From Heterobasidion occidentale (Eukaryota > Basidiomycota > Agaricomycetes > Russulales > Bondarzewiaceae), in contig JBCAQO010000085.1 in NCBI GenBank assembly GCA_039111635.1, positions 1 through 34,605 on the forward strand: a DNA stretch of 34,605 nucleotides. Direction: 5' to 3'. The notes beneath the pieces are model-generated. The model saw only the letters and a program-made list of their open reading frames with translations, ran no database searches and was not told where the DNA came from. Positions 8,447 through 17,363 of this stretch are shown here, one piece after another. Numbering within the stretch: the stretch's first letter is position 1; every line of letters starts with the position of its first letter. A program made the translations under genes and the position numbers.

Positions 8447-11400
8447 ATGAAAGCCTCCGTCTCCCGAGACCAATACCCCTGGGTTGAAGTCACGAGGTCG
8501 CAGCAGTCGGCATGGGTAGTTGTCGCATTTCGCCCCTGCCCTACCATGAGTTCCACATCTTACATCTCCAGAAACGCATTCACCCCGCCAGCGGACGTGA
8601 CCTTCGACGCTGATCCATCTCGTGCCGGACGCCTGAAACCGTACGATTGGGCAGTAGATCCAGCTCCTCATGACTCGCGTTTTCCCTGGAGGCCCTTCAT
8701 CCCAGTTGATCCTGGATCCATCAGGGGTGACTCTTCGGAATGGATTTTTCCAGCCTCCGAAGCAAGTCATGACTTTTATTGCTTCCCTTCTCGGACCATT
8801 CGCCCAGGATTGGTCAAGGCACACAACCAGATCAGAGCTTTTATCATCCGTTGTACCAGTGCGTTGAGAGACATTCTTGACTGGGATGGCAACCGGCCTC
8901 TCGAGGTTAGTGTGTTGCAGGAAGGGATTGTCTATCCCTGGAAAACTGAAGAGGATGCACATATCACCTTTTGGCGATTACGTCGTCCCTTTCTCGACTG
9001 CTTTGGATTCATCAGCTTTCTTGTCTGGAGGATTGAGCAGGGGTTTGGGCCGAAAGTGAGTGCTTTACAGGGTTGAGGTTTCTGCTTATATCTCATGTCT
9101 TGCTTTCTAGTGGCGTGATCGTCCTAAGGCTCAGGCCTCTTTGTCATTTGCTTTCGACCAACTGGATAAGTTCATCTTGGGCGCTCGCATCCGTGGAGTC
9201 ACCATCGTCACACAGGGCTATCCAACCTGGGGTCCCGAAATGAAGACGACTTGGGAGCTTCTCAAGCTCGCACGAATCAATATTGCATACTCTTGGAGCG
9301 CTCGACAAGCGGGAGAGGTCAGCGCATTCGGTGACCTCAGGCCCGATCGGTGGCGACTTAACGGGAAACCGTTCACGATTGTGTCCTACAAACCCCCGCC
9401 ACAGACAACGTACCTGGCAATGCTGTGGGGTGACGATCGTGGCATCATCGGCTCCAAAAAAGACAGAAGATGGGAGGATTACTACTGTTCAGCCTCTTAT
9501 CTATCCGCAGACGATTGCGTCAACGTGCGCGTGTTTTACATGGAGACACAGATCGGGCTGGATCAGGACGATAGTGACGCTGAAGATCGTGAGGGTTGCA
9601 CAGACCCTCCCTCCATTAGGGGGCGCACTTTCCACCTGATCGACTGTGATATCAGCCGTCTTCGCCCAGAGAAAAAGCACGCAGAAATACTCAAGAAGAG
9701 AGCAGCGTCTAACAGTCGCCTTTCTGCGGTTCTCCTATACGACCACGATCGCATTCCTCGTTCTGCCCTGTCTCGACCTGCCCCTCCTCCGCCAGCCCCT
9801 CCTCCGCCAGCCCCTCCTCCGCCAGCCCCTCCTCCGCCAGCCCCTCCTCCGCCAGCCCCTCCTCCGCCAGCCCCTCCTCCGCCAGCCCCTCCTCGTCCAG
9901 CCCCTCCTCTGCCAGCCCCTCCAGCCCCTTCTCCGCCTGCCTCTCCTCTACCCGCCCCTCCTCTGCCTGCCCCTTCGCAACATCAGCTGTCAAATGTGTC
10001 GCCTGGTAGCAATACGTCGTACAGGGGTGGTACGTTGTCCAGCGGCAACACGTCACAGGAGGTGCAGATGCACATTGACACCCCTGGTGCAGTGTCATCA
10101 TCATTCCAGCCGCACTCTGAATCACGTTCAAGGCGTTGGACGGTCCGAGTCATCGGAGCATCTCAGGTATGCGTTTCTTCAATCTCAGAGCGCAAAACAT
10201 TACTGACGAATATTTTTGGTGCGCAGCACAACAACAATGCTAGTTGACTCGCAGAGCCAGTATATGGCAATGGATATCGATTTGGAGGACCGGGGCACGG
10301 GTTTGTCTTCGTCGTCAGGCCCTCCATGCATTGTGTTGTCTGACTGCGACGCGATGCGGGAAGGCTCGTATGAGCAGGATGTGGCTATGAATGTCAACTC
10401 GGAGGTGGAGGACCGGGTTGAACGCAATTCTTCATCCAGTCATGCTCTTGTCGGCTCGAATGACGATCCAAGCGAAGACGATGTGAGATTCTCGCGTTCT
10501 CCGAGCCCTGTCATCGTTCATGAGGGACATTTGGAGGTACACGCGGTCACATCCACTGATGTTGTCGACAGGGAGAATTATCCTCCCCCTTTATTGCTGC
10601 GCTTTTCCGAAAGTCTACCCCGCACCTCCCGGCAGTGAATTCTTAAGAGGGCACTGGATAGCACCAGAAACCTTTCAATCTGAAGAAATGCTCATTGTCT
10701 CTCCCGGGACGCTTGCGTACTTAGACAGCATCAAGGATACGACTTCGGGAGGTTGGGCTCCCTATGCGCCGTTTGACGTTAGACCTCTGGCTATCGCACT
10801 GGCTTCTTGCGGGTATCTCACGTCAAGCTTCATCCGCTCACTGAGATCTGGTTGCTAGCCATTTTGGAATGGAAGGCCTTTGAAGTCGAGGCGTTGCTGG
10901 AGGTGATGTTGCAGCATGGGATGTCGTTCCGTCTCAGTTGGAATAGCATGGTGGGGTCAGCAGAAGATCGCGGCCAATGCTGAACGCCGTACGAATGAAC
11001 CTCGTCCCAACTGGTGGACGGAGACAACTTCCTCATAGGCGAGCGACAAGACTCTCTCTCCTCCTTTGGCCAGCTATATCAGGAGCGGGTTCGATGGCTC
11101 CTGCGACAACCCTACGCAAGCGTCTTGTGGCGTATGGTGGCCTGGCTTGGCGCCTTGTCATCCATTTTGGGTCCAAGGACATAGTTCGGAGCTACCTGGA
11201 GGGGCCAAGTGAGGCATACACTGTCTGGGGTGAACGATACACAGCTGGATCAGATCGCGAATCGGAGTGCCCAGAAGATGAAGAGAGCGATCTGGCTCTC
11301 AAATTACTCCTGGGGTTCACGGCGCTACCAGGGAATGTGTCTCTGTGGCCCAGCATGGCCCTCTGGCGTGCCAGCTACCTCTGGAATGGTTCGTGTCGTC

Positions 11401-11545
11401 ATCTGCCGAGACATGGTTTCAAGACATGTTGACGCGTCTCCATGACGGCGAATTGACGCCTCGAACTTCTGTGCTGTGGTACTACACATTGCGGGGCCGG
11501 GATAAGCGTGAACGTGGGGCGAATAAAAAAACGTCTGGGAGCTGA
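8447..11545 (+). pseudogene. Agaricomycete-expanded uncharacterised protein ('family A'), decaying copy
   Basis: Exon 1 (8447-9055; start could also be ATG 8546) splices through a 55-nt intron (GTGAGT...CTAG) to 9111-10166, with WRLRRPFLDCFGFISFLVW near the joint. A proline repeat and a Ser/Asp-rich linker follow, the linker holding a SIM-like CIVLSDCD. Later blocks match, from memory, a large mushroom family without known function: RGHWIAPETFQSEEMLIVSP, LTEIWLLAILEWKAF, GDNFLIGERQDSLSSFG, GGLAWRLVIHFGSKDIV, LEGPSEAYTVWGERY, SLWPSMALWRAS and SSSAETWFQDML. These blocks lie in different frames. The shifts near 11130 and 11385 fall inside contiguous domain sequence and cannot be introns; TGA codons lie at 10981 and about 10996; other shifts near 10590 and 10840 are probable. 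An 88-nt intron (10167-10254) could explain the change near 10235. I call it a pseudogene. Confidence 0.6.
9775..9975 (+). repeat. 15-bp tandem repeat encoding (Pro-Ala-Pro-Pro-Pro)n
   Basis: The unit CCAGCCCCTCCTCCG repeats about eight times almost perfectly (9788-9893), with degenerate units on to 9975. It encodes PAPPP units within the family-A gene. The reverse strand is also open (Glu/Gly/Leu/Ala repeats), which is a by-product of a repeat length divisible by three. Confidence 0.85.
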
Positions 11546-12020
11546 CAAACAGCTGGCGACCGTCCGACGTACAATCAAGACGTCGTCCTGGCTTCCGCGT
11601 TGCATACCCCAGGAATACTAAATGTAGCACATAAGTTGTAAGTAGAATTCTTGATCCTGTCAGGCTGGCGACGTCATTTTGAGATCGTGCTGCCGAGGAT
11701 TCCGAGCATGTTTCTTTTTTGTTGAACCTTGAACTGGACTACATATCCAAACTTCTCCTTGTTATCGATGTATTCTCGATTGTGGCTCTTTCTCCAAATT
11801 TTGTCTCATCGCCAAAGGGCCTTGTCATTATATACACGTCGTAATCATGTCTGCTTTCAGAGTCTCAGTGAAATTACGAAGCTACAAGAGCGATCCAGCT
11901 CTCCGGCACCCCTTGGGACCTGTCGGTGGGACGGGGGGAAGTGTGACACGGGAACGACCGAAATGTGAAAAGCGCTCCTGCCCGCGATATGATCACCGCC
12001 CTCACAGCGCATTCTCGACA
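11546..12020. other. no gene recognised
   Basis: Short frames only. A plus-strand stretch around 11860-11965 (KLQERSSSPAPLGTC...) is open but has no recognisable motif. The region probably holds the eroded 3' flank of the family-A gene. Confidence 0.35.
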
Positions 12021-12441
12021 TGTTTCTCCACCCACCTTCCTGGAACAGTAGGCCTTCCTCCTATCTAGATGTCGAAGAGCTGCCGTTTGCAGGTATGTTG
12101 GACCCACCTCAAGGAATTGGCACCTTCAGACTTTTTTTTTCGCAGCGTCCTGATCAACTGGTCGTCTCTTTCTATTATCCTTCGACGTTCGAAAGCCTTA
12201 TCCAGACTATGAAAAAATCTGCGCGGACTGCATGTCAACTATGACCGAGCTGTACACAGATGTGTACTATAGGCATCTTTTCAACGACATGTCTCGAGCT
12301 TTCACTATGGTCAGTCAGGGTTGGATTGGCGCGGCTGGAGGGCTTGCACCCAGAGTTTTCCTTGGGAGTTATTATCTCCCAGGGATAGGAGTGGAGATTT
12401 ATCACCCACTAGCAATTATTCGGAGGATCGGAGGTAGGTGA
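12020..12441 (+). CDS. exon-like remnants, unknown
   Basis: A frame from 12020 reads RPSSYLDVEELPFAGMLDPP. A T-rich acceptor (CTTTTTTTTTTCGCAG, ending near 12146) leads to RPDQLVVSFYYPSTFESLIQ. A shifted frame at 12232-12441 then reads TELYTDVYYRHLFNDMSRAF and on through SYYLPGIGVEIYHPLAI, with a GTAGGT donor near its end. These look protein-like but are split by a frame change, and I do not recognise the family. It may be a broken gene or one with introns I have not placed. Confidence 0.3.
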
Positions 12442-12603
12442 TGGCCTTTGCTTCGAAGGCTCTGAGTTTTACATTGTTCCCCAACTCCGTAGAACTTTCT
12501 CGACATCATCGCGCTCGAGTAGCCCTGGGTCCGTTCTGCATCTGCCGATCCCCCAGGTTCTAGCGACACCAGCTGTAATCACAGACAGGGCTTCTTCACC
12601 TTC

Positions 12604-12820
12604 TTTGGCAAGAGCGTAGTGGACTCCATGTTGTCACTATAGTGCTGAGCCGTCTGGTGCGCCGACAACTAATGGGAGTGTCTTCTCAGCGTCATCATCG
12701 CCGGCACTCAATGGCAAAAGCGTAGTGGACTTGAATGTTGTCAGCTATAGTGTTGAGGCGTCTGTTCGCTGACGACTTGGGAGTCTTATCTCAGTCATCA
12801 TCACCGCACTCAGACAGTTT
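12604..12820. repeat. ~107-bp tandem duplication
   Basis: GGCAAGAGCGTAGTGGACT (from 12606) recurs as GGCAAAAGCGTAGTGGACT (from 12713). The two copies stay aligned through TGTTGTCA-CTATAGTG-TGAG-CGTCTG and CAGCGTCATCATC-CCG-CACTCA. Divergence is about 15-20 percent with small indels. No coding function is seen. Confidence 0.7.
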
Positions 12821-13290
12821 CAGCTACTCACCCATTGCTGCTGAGCACTCTTTGATGGTCTCGCCCTTGCTTTCCCTGGCAGGTTGCTAGTGCTATCCGT
12901 TCTCCATTGCCATCGCACAAAGCGCTGGGTCTTGATTCCTTACCGGTAGCTAACCTTTTTTGATTTGTCGTAGCCTGGGGAGCTGCCTCATTCTCTCTTA
13001 GCCTCGTCTTTTACATTTACAGCTGGGTTTTGATGATATTGTGTGTTTGATGATGATGGATGGGGACTACCCTTCTGATTGTTTAGAAATCTTCTTACGC
13101 GCATGCTGGCTCGTTCAGCGTATTATACGTTTACTTTGAATGAATTCAGATACTCAAAAGTATATCAGATTGCTTGATCGAAATTCACACCCGATGGCCG
13201 ACGCTGATCGGAGTTTGTCGGAATCCGAATCACGAGCGTCGATGTTGAACAATCTGACAATGTGACCATCCTCGCATCAATGTGATGCAG
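12821..13290. other. intergenic, nothing recognised
   Basis: No ORF of coding character, repeat or RNA gene is visible between the 107-bp duplication and the first core of the 69-bp array. Confidence 0.5.
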
Positions 13291-13930
13291 CTTCTGAGAG
13301 CGACTTCCTCCAGAATTGCGCTGTTTCCAGGCCACCTCCATCAATGTGATGCAGCTTTCTGAGAGCGACTTTCCTCCCCAGAATTGCGCTGTTTCCAGGC
13401 CACCTCCATCTATTGTCCGTCGAGCTTTCTGAGAGCGACTTTCCTCCAGAATTGCGCTGTTTCCAGGTCACCTCCATCTATTGTCCTGTCGAGCTTTCTG
13501 AGAGCGACTTTCCTCCAGAATTGCGCTGTTTCCAGGCCACCTCCATCTATTGTCCTATCGAGCTTTCTGAGAGCGACTTTCCTCCAGAATTGCGCTGTTT
13601 CCAGGCCACCTCCATCTATTGTCCTGTCGAGCTTTCTGAGAGCGACTTTCCTCCAGAATTGCGCTGTTTCCAGGCCACCTCCATCTATTGTCCTGTCGAG
13701 CTTTCTGAGAGCGACTTTCCTCCAGAATTGCGCTGTTTCCAGGCCACCTCCATCTATTGTCCTGTCGAGCTTTCTGAGAGCGACTTTCCTCCAGAATTGC
13801 GCTGTTTCCAGGCCACCTCCATCTATTGTCCTGTCGAGCTTTCTGAGAGCGACTTTCCTCCAGAATTGCGCTGTTTCCAGGCCACCTCCATCTATTGTCC
13901 TGTCGAGCTTTCTGAGAGCGACTTTCCTCC
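13291..13930 (+). repeat. 69-bp minisatellite (eight near-identical units plus two variant cores)
   Basis: GAGCTTTCTGAGAGCGACTT begins at 13422, 13491, 13560, 13629, 13698, 13767, 13836 and 13905, exactly 69 bp apart, with one or two substitutions in all. Variant cores lie at 13291 and 13354. Each unit is the hairpin core of the 7041-7979 array, read on the other strand, plus one 42-bp spacer (TGCGCTGTTTCCAGGCCACC...CCTGTCGAG). That spacer has a single homologue in the first array at about 7496-7533 (reverse complement). Because 69 is divisible by three, all-repeat ORFs of about 200 codons appear on both strands; I do not treat them as genes. Confidence 0.92.
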
Positions 13931-14362
13931 AGAAATGTGTTGCTTGTAGTCCCTCATTCTTTGCGTGCCACCCTACCATCAAGCGGCTGTAGTCAGATGG
14001 CGTCGCGTGGCTGTTGGGACACATCTGAGAGCGATCATCCTCTTAGAAAGGCATTGTCCTCATCTACCCTCCCGACGAGCAGCCTTCCGAGAGCGACTTT
14101 CCTCCAGAAATGCCGTGCCTGTAGGCCGTCGTTCTTTGCGCTCACCCATTTCCATATATCTCTTGTCGAGCACCTTCCTCCAGAAATGCGTTACTCAAAA
14201 TGCTGTCATTCTTTCTGATTCACCCACCGGCCGGAGTCAGACGGCGGCGCGCGTTTCGCGGATGTTGAGACACATATCTGAGAGCGACCTTCCTCCAGAA
14301 ATGTGTTGTCCTGTCTATCATCCCGACGAGCAGCTTTTTGAGAGTGCCTTCCTCCAGAACTG
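13931..14362 (+). repeat. degenerate hairpin cores with unlike spacers
   Basis: Cores recur near 14024 (decayed), 14083-14111, 14168-14188 (3' half only), 14275-14302 and 14334-14361, in the same orientation as the 69-bp array. Spacers such as GCCACCCTACCATCAAGCGG are reverse-complement homologues of spacers at 7140-7200 and 7655-7710. The last core leads straight into RNR2 copy 2, as in the inverted block at 7035. Confidence 0.75.
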
Positions 14363-14379
14363 CATTGTTCTTTAGCCGT

Positions 14380-15045
14380 GATTTTTTGTGACTCCACTGG
14401 GCAGCGCGTTGCTTCTACGCGTTCCATATTATGACGGAAGTTTTCCACGACGAGAACTGGACCTACGAAACGCGATGTTGTTGAGACCATCCCTTGCGTG
14501 AAGAGGAAGGCGGACTGGGCACTGCGCTGGGTCTCCGATCGTCGCTCCACATTTACCGAGCGATGAGTCTTCTTTGCCACAGCAGAGGATATCTTCTCCT
14601 CCGGTTCTTTCACCTCAATTTTCTGGTCGAAGAAGCCTGGCCTTGTGCTTATACCTGGACTCTCCTTCTCCTACGAACTCACCAGTCGCCACGAGGGATT
14701 CCACACTGACTCCGCATGCTTGTTGTTCAGCCATCTCAAGAGGCATCCACATCCTAACAGTCGTCCACATCGTCGTCGAATGCGTTGTTATCGAGGAGGA
14801 GCTCTTGACAGGTGAGTACATGTTGATCACTACTGTAGCATTTGATGCTAATTGGATGTGGTAGATGCCCTTCCTACGGGGCTGATCGGTATGAATGCCG
14901 AGCTGACGTGACAGTACATCGAGTTTGTTGCGGACCGCCTCGCTCATTGCCCTCGGTGGCGAAAAGCATTACAATGCGACAAATCCCATCGACTTTCATG
15001 ATCGCTTTGCAGAGCCATCTGTTTGAGAAGCCGGCGTCGCTGTGA
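14380..15045 (+). pseudogene. RNR2: ribonucleotide reductase small subunit (R2) pseudogene, copy 2
   Basis: Plus-strand pieces read [18 protein letters not shown] and STFTER, then TGA at 14564-14566. Next come [51 protein letters not shown] and, after a frame shift, [14 protein letters not shown] preserved intron (14812-14864, GTGAGT...GTAG) follows, then DALPTGLIGMNAELT, a second TGA near 14910, QYIEFVADRLA and traces of GGEKHYNATNPIDFH in other frames. The intron shows it is not a retro-copy. It shares with copy 1 the missing ~20 residues after the IHNE-like block, the first TGA and the LI insertion. It extends much further 3' than copy 1. Confidence 0.85.
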
Positions 15046-15289
15046 CCTCCGCTTCTGCGTCGTCAAAGAAGGTTTGCATTGCGAGTGGGTTTGAACAACT
15101 CATAAATTTGCGATGTCACTTACACGTCTTTCTAGCATTAATGGCAATGTTGTTCTCCGCATCGGACTGTCACATTTGGTCCACTGCTCGTCACCTCATG
15201 GTCGCCTGGGGCTAGACCGTGACATTGTTTCTTCTGGATCTTTTACCTGGATACATACATATGGATATCGTCGCGCGTTTTGCGACTGC

Positions 15290-15570
15290 CGAGACGTCTC
15301 TGAGAGTGGCCTCCTTCCTCCAGAAATACGGTGTCCCTATCTATCTCGTGCACCTCTCTGAGAGCGACTTTTTTCCAGAAATGCGTTGTCCCCAGGCCGT
15401 CGTGCTTTGCGTCTCATCTTTCCACCGAGCAGCCGTGATCAGACGTTGTCGCGCGTTTCGCGGCTGTCGCGCCACATTCAAACCATTTTCCACAACGTTG
15501 CTCTTCTCACATAACCATCCATCCTCCCGCCGAACAGCTTTCTGAGAGTGATCTTCCTCTAGAAATGCTG
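15290..15570 (+). repeat. three more degenerate hairpin cores downstream of RNR2 copy 2
   Basis: Cores lie at about 15297-15328, 15354-15382 and 15539-15567, separated by spacers of about 30 and 155 bp. The second spacer has GGCCGTCGTGCTTTGCGTCT, like the GGCCGTCGTTCTTTGCG spacer near 14122. So RNR2 copy 2 is flanked by cores on both sides. Confidence 0.7.
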
Positions 15571-15720
15571 TGTCTTCAGGCTAAACGCGCACCCCATGTA
15601 CAGCCGGCGGGTTGCAGCCACCGACCCACACACATCGTGCGCGCGGCCTCGAGAATTTGCTGATATACTTCCACGCAGGCGCCGAGGACCGACCCGCCTG
15701 TCAAAATCCACGGGACGCCC

Positions 15721-16119
15721 TCACGCTGCGACGCCTGGCCCAGGATCGGAGGAAAGAGAGACGCTGCAATGATGCCTTCGCGGAACCGCCTGACTTCTTC
15801 CTGGCCCAGCGATCAATGACCCAGATGAGGCCAGCACGGACGATGGACGGTGAACCGATACACACCACAGTAAGCCCACCTGGCCGTCCTCGTCACCCGC
15901 CTTCTCGATAGTCGCGCGCGACCACTTCCCCCCTTCGCTTTCGGGCTGTCCGATTGGGAGGGGTTTCGTGCCCTTGTACATGGCCTTCTGCTGAGCGGAG
16001 GTGCTCGCGTTGGAGTGGAGGTCAGTGACATGGAGGGGACGGGGAGGAGGGATGGCAACGACGGGGCGGACGTTTCGACCCATGGGAACGATCTGGGGGA
16101 ATGAGATGAGTCTGACCAA
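15721..16119 (-). CDS. unknown ORF, possibly a gene fragment
   Basis: The minus frame reads VVAIPPPRPLHVTDLHSNAS and then MYKGTKPLPIGQPESEGGKW, which looks like real protein. Further 3' the same frame turns to nonsense, while another frame near 15800-15660 reads EEVRRFREGIIAASLFPPIL and GVPWILTGGSVLGACVEVYQ. A frame break in one former gene is the simplest reading. I do not recognise the family. It is one of a row of broken genes between the minisatellites. Confidence 0.3.
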   Translation of the reverse strand: MVRLISFPQIVPMGRNVRPVVAIPPPRPLHVTDLHSNASTSAQQKAMYKGTKPLPIGQPESEGGKWSRATIEKAGDEDGQVGLLWCVSVHRPSSVLASSGSLIAGPGRSQAVPRRHHCSVSLSSDPGPGVAA

Positions 16120-16737
16120 AGACGACGGCGAGCCAGAGGAGTCAGCTGAGACTCGCCACTATCTAGATTGAAACGTTGAGGGTGGATCGTCGAGTGATGA
16201 GTGTGGGTCTACACAGGCGAGTGGTTATGCGATGGATGGCTGTGGTTTGGGGACTTGCGCTGCAGCCTTGCGAGTTGGCGAGGTGTAACCAAATGCAGAT
16301 TCGTCGCTGGAGTGGAGGGAGTATGAGGAGGAGCAGTTGCAGTGGCCCTGAGGATGCCTTGCAGGCGCGCCTCGAGCGGGACGGACGTGATGAGCTTCGG
16401 GCTGAGCGTGGTCACCGACGTGTCGACGCGCGCTTAGATGGAAGCCCCCCATCTTGAGGAGTGTGTGCCCGACCAGACTGACACAAGCGCATGCATTCTG
16501 CTCGACGCCGCTTGTTCAGAGCTGAGAGGCCGTGAGCACCACTGACAGTAGAGATTGGTAGATCCCGAGAAGGTGCGACATAAGCGAGACCCAAACGCTG
16601 AACGAGCGCCCAATCCTCAACTTGCGTGAAGACCAACCCCTCGTCTGTGTAACCTGGATCCCATGACGACAATCTCAGTGAATCGACGATCGCTCGTGGT
16701 GAGAGGATTCCTCTTCACTGCTGTGGTAGTTGACTGA
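16120..16737. other. no confident gene
   Basis: Frames are short or low in complexity. A minus-strand frame at 16672-16560 (TDEGLVFTQVEDWALVQRLG) looks coding but is isolated and unassigned. The 5' exons of the fragment at 16738 could not be found here. Confidence 0.35.
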
Positions 16738-17195
16738 CGCAAATGGGAGGTTTTGGAGAAGCTTCTGGATAGGCACACGAGCGGTTTTGTCAGATGGCAC
16801 GACTTCGTCAACGTGAGTGCCGTTTGCCCGGGTGCGCGCGTCATGGCCTAACGAGAGCGTAGGCAATGACGCGTCTCGGTATCGTGATTGATGAACGGGA
16901 GGGCTTGCGAGTCGTCTTGGCGTCCCAGAGATGGGGAAACGTCACTCTCCACCGCGTGAGTACGGCCTTGAGAGAGAGTGATCTCACTCTGATCGTGGAT
17001 GGCGGGACGTCAAAGCCGCATGGGCCGAAACTGGAACATCACGACCTGAAGCAGTGAGTATTCGCCACCATTTTTCACCTTGATATCACGCTGAAAATAT
17101 TGCATAGCATTGGGAGTACGCTACGTGAAGTCTACGCCTGGGACTTGTCCATGTTCGCGAGCGAGCGACCACAGATACATGGCAACCTGGTGTGA
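16738..17195 (+). pseudogene. C-terminal fragment of an Agaricomycete-expanded protein ('family C')
   Basis: Three exons join in frame: 16738-16812, 16863-17053 and 17108-17195 (introns of 50 and 54 nt, GTGAGT donors). They give RKWEVLEKLLDRHTSGFVRW, HDFVNAMTRLGIVI, WGNVTLHR, SKPHGPKLEHHDLKHIGSTL and VYAWDLSMFASERP, ending at TGA 17193-17195. The order W-x-D-F-V-x-A-M-x-x-L-G, then a strand ending in [FL]HR, then P-H-x-x-K-L, is a pattern I recall at the C-terminus of many uncharacterised mushroom proteins. A TGA (16735-16737) directly precedes the first piece and no acceptor fits, so the 5' part is missing or broken. Confidence 0.5.
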
Positions 17196-17363
17196 ATGAC
17201 GGGCTCTTTGTTACCTCGATCGATGTTAAGTTGCACGATGATTTCTTGTTCTCGCTTGGCCCCTGCGCGGCTGCCATATCATTACTGGGATGCCGTTCAC
17301 ACATGCCAGTCACTGGGGAAACTAACAATTCATTGCGTGCAAGTGGTCCACTGCTAAGTATGT

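Noticed and set aside
8393..8962. Minus-strand ORF antisense to the family-A first exon
   Set aside because: The plus strand has the splice joint and the family-like blocks; the antisense frame has no recognisable features.
9709..10131. Minus-strand ORF of Glu/Gly/Leu/Ala repeats
   Set aside because: It is the shadow of the 15-bp proline repeat of the plus-strand gene.
13384..14024. Protein-coding genes of about 200 codons on both strands
   Set aside because: They consist wholly of the 69-bp repeat; the length being divisible by three keeps frames open on both strands.
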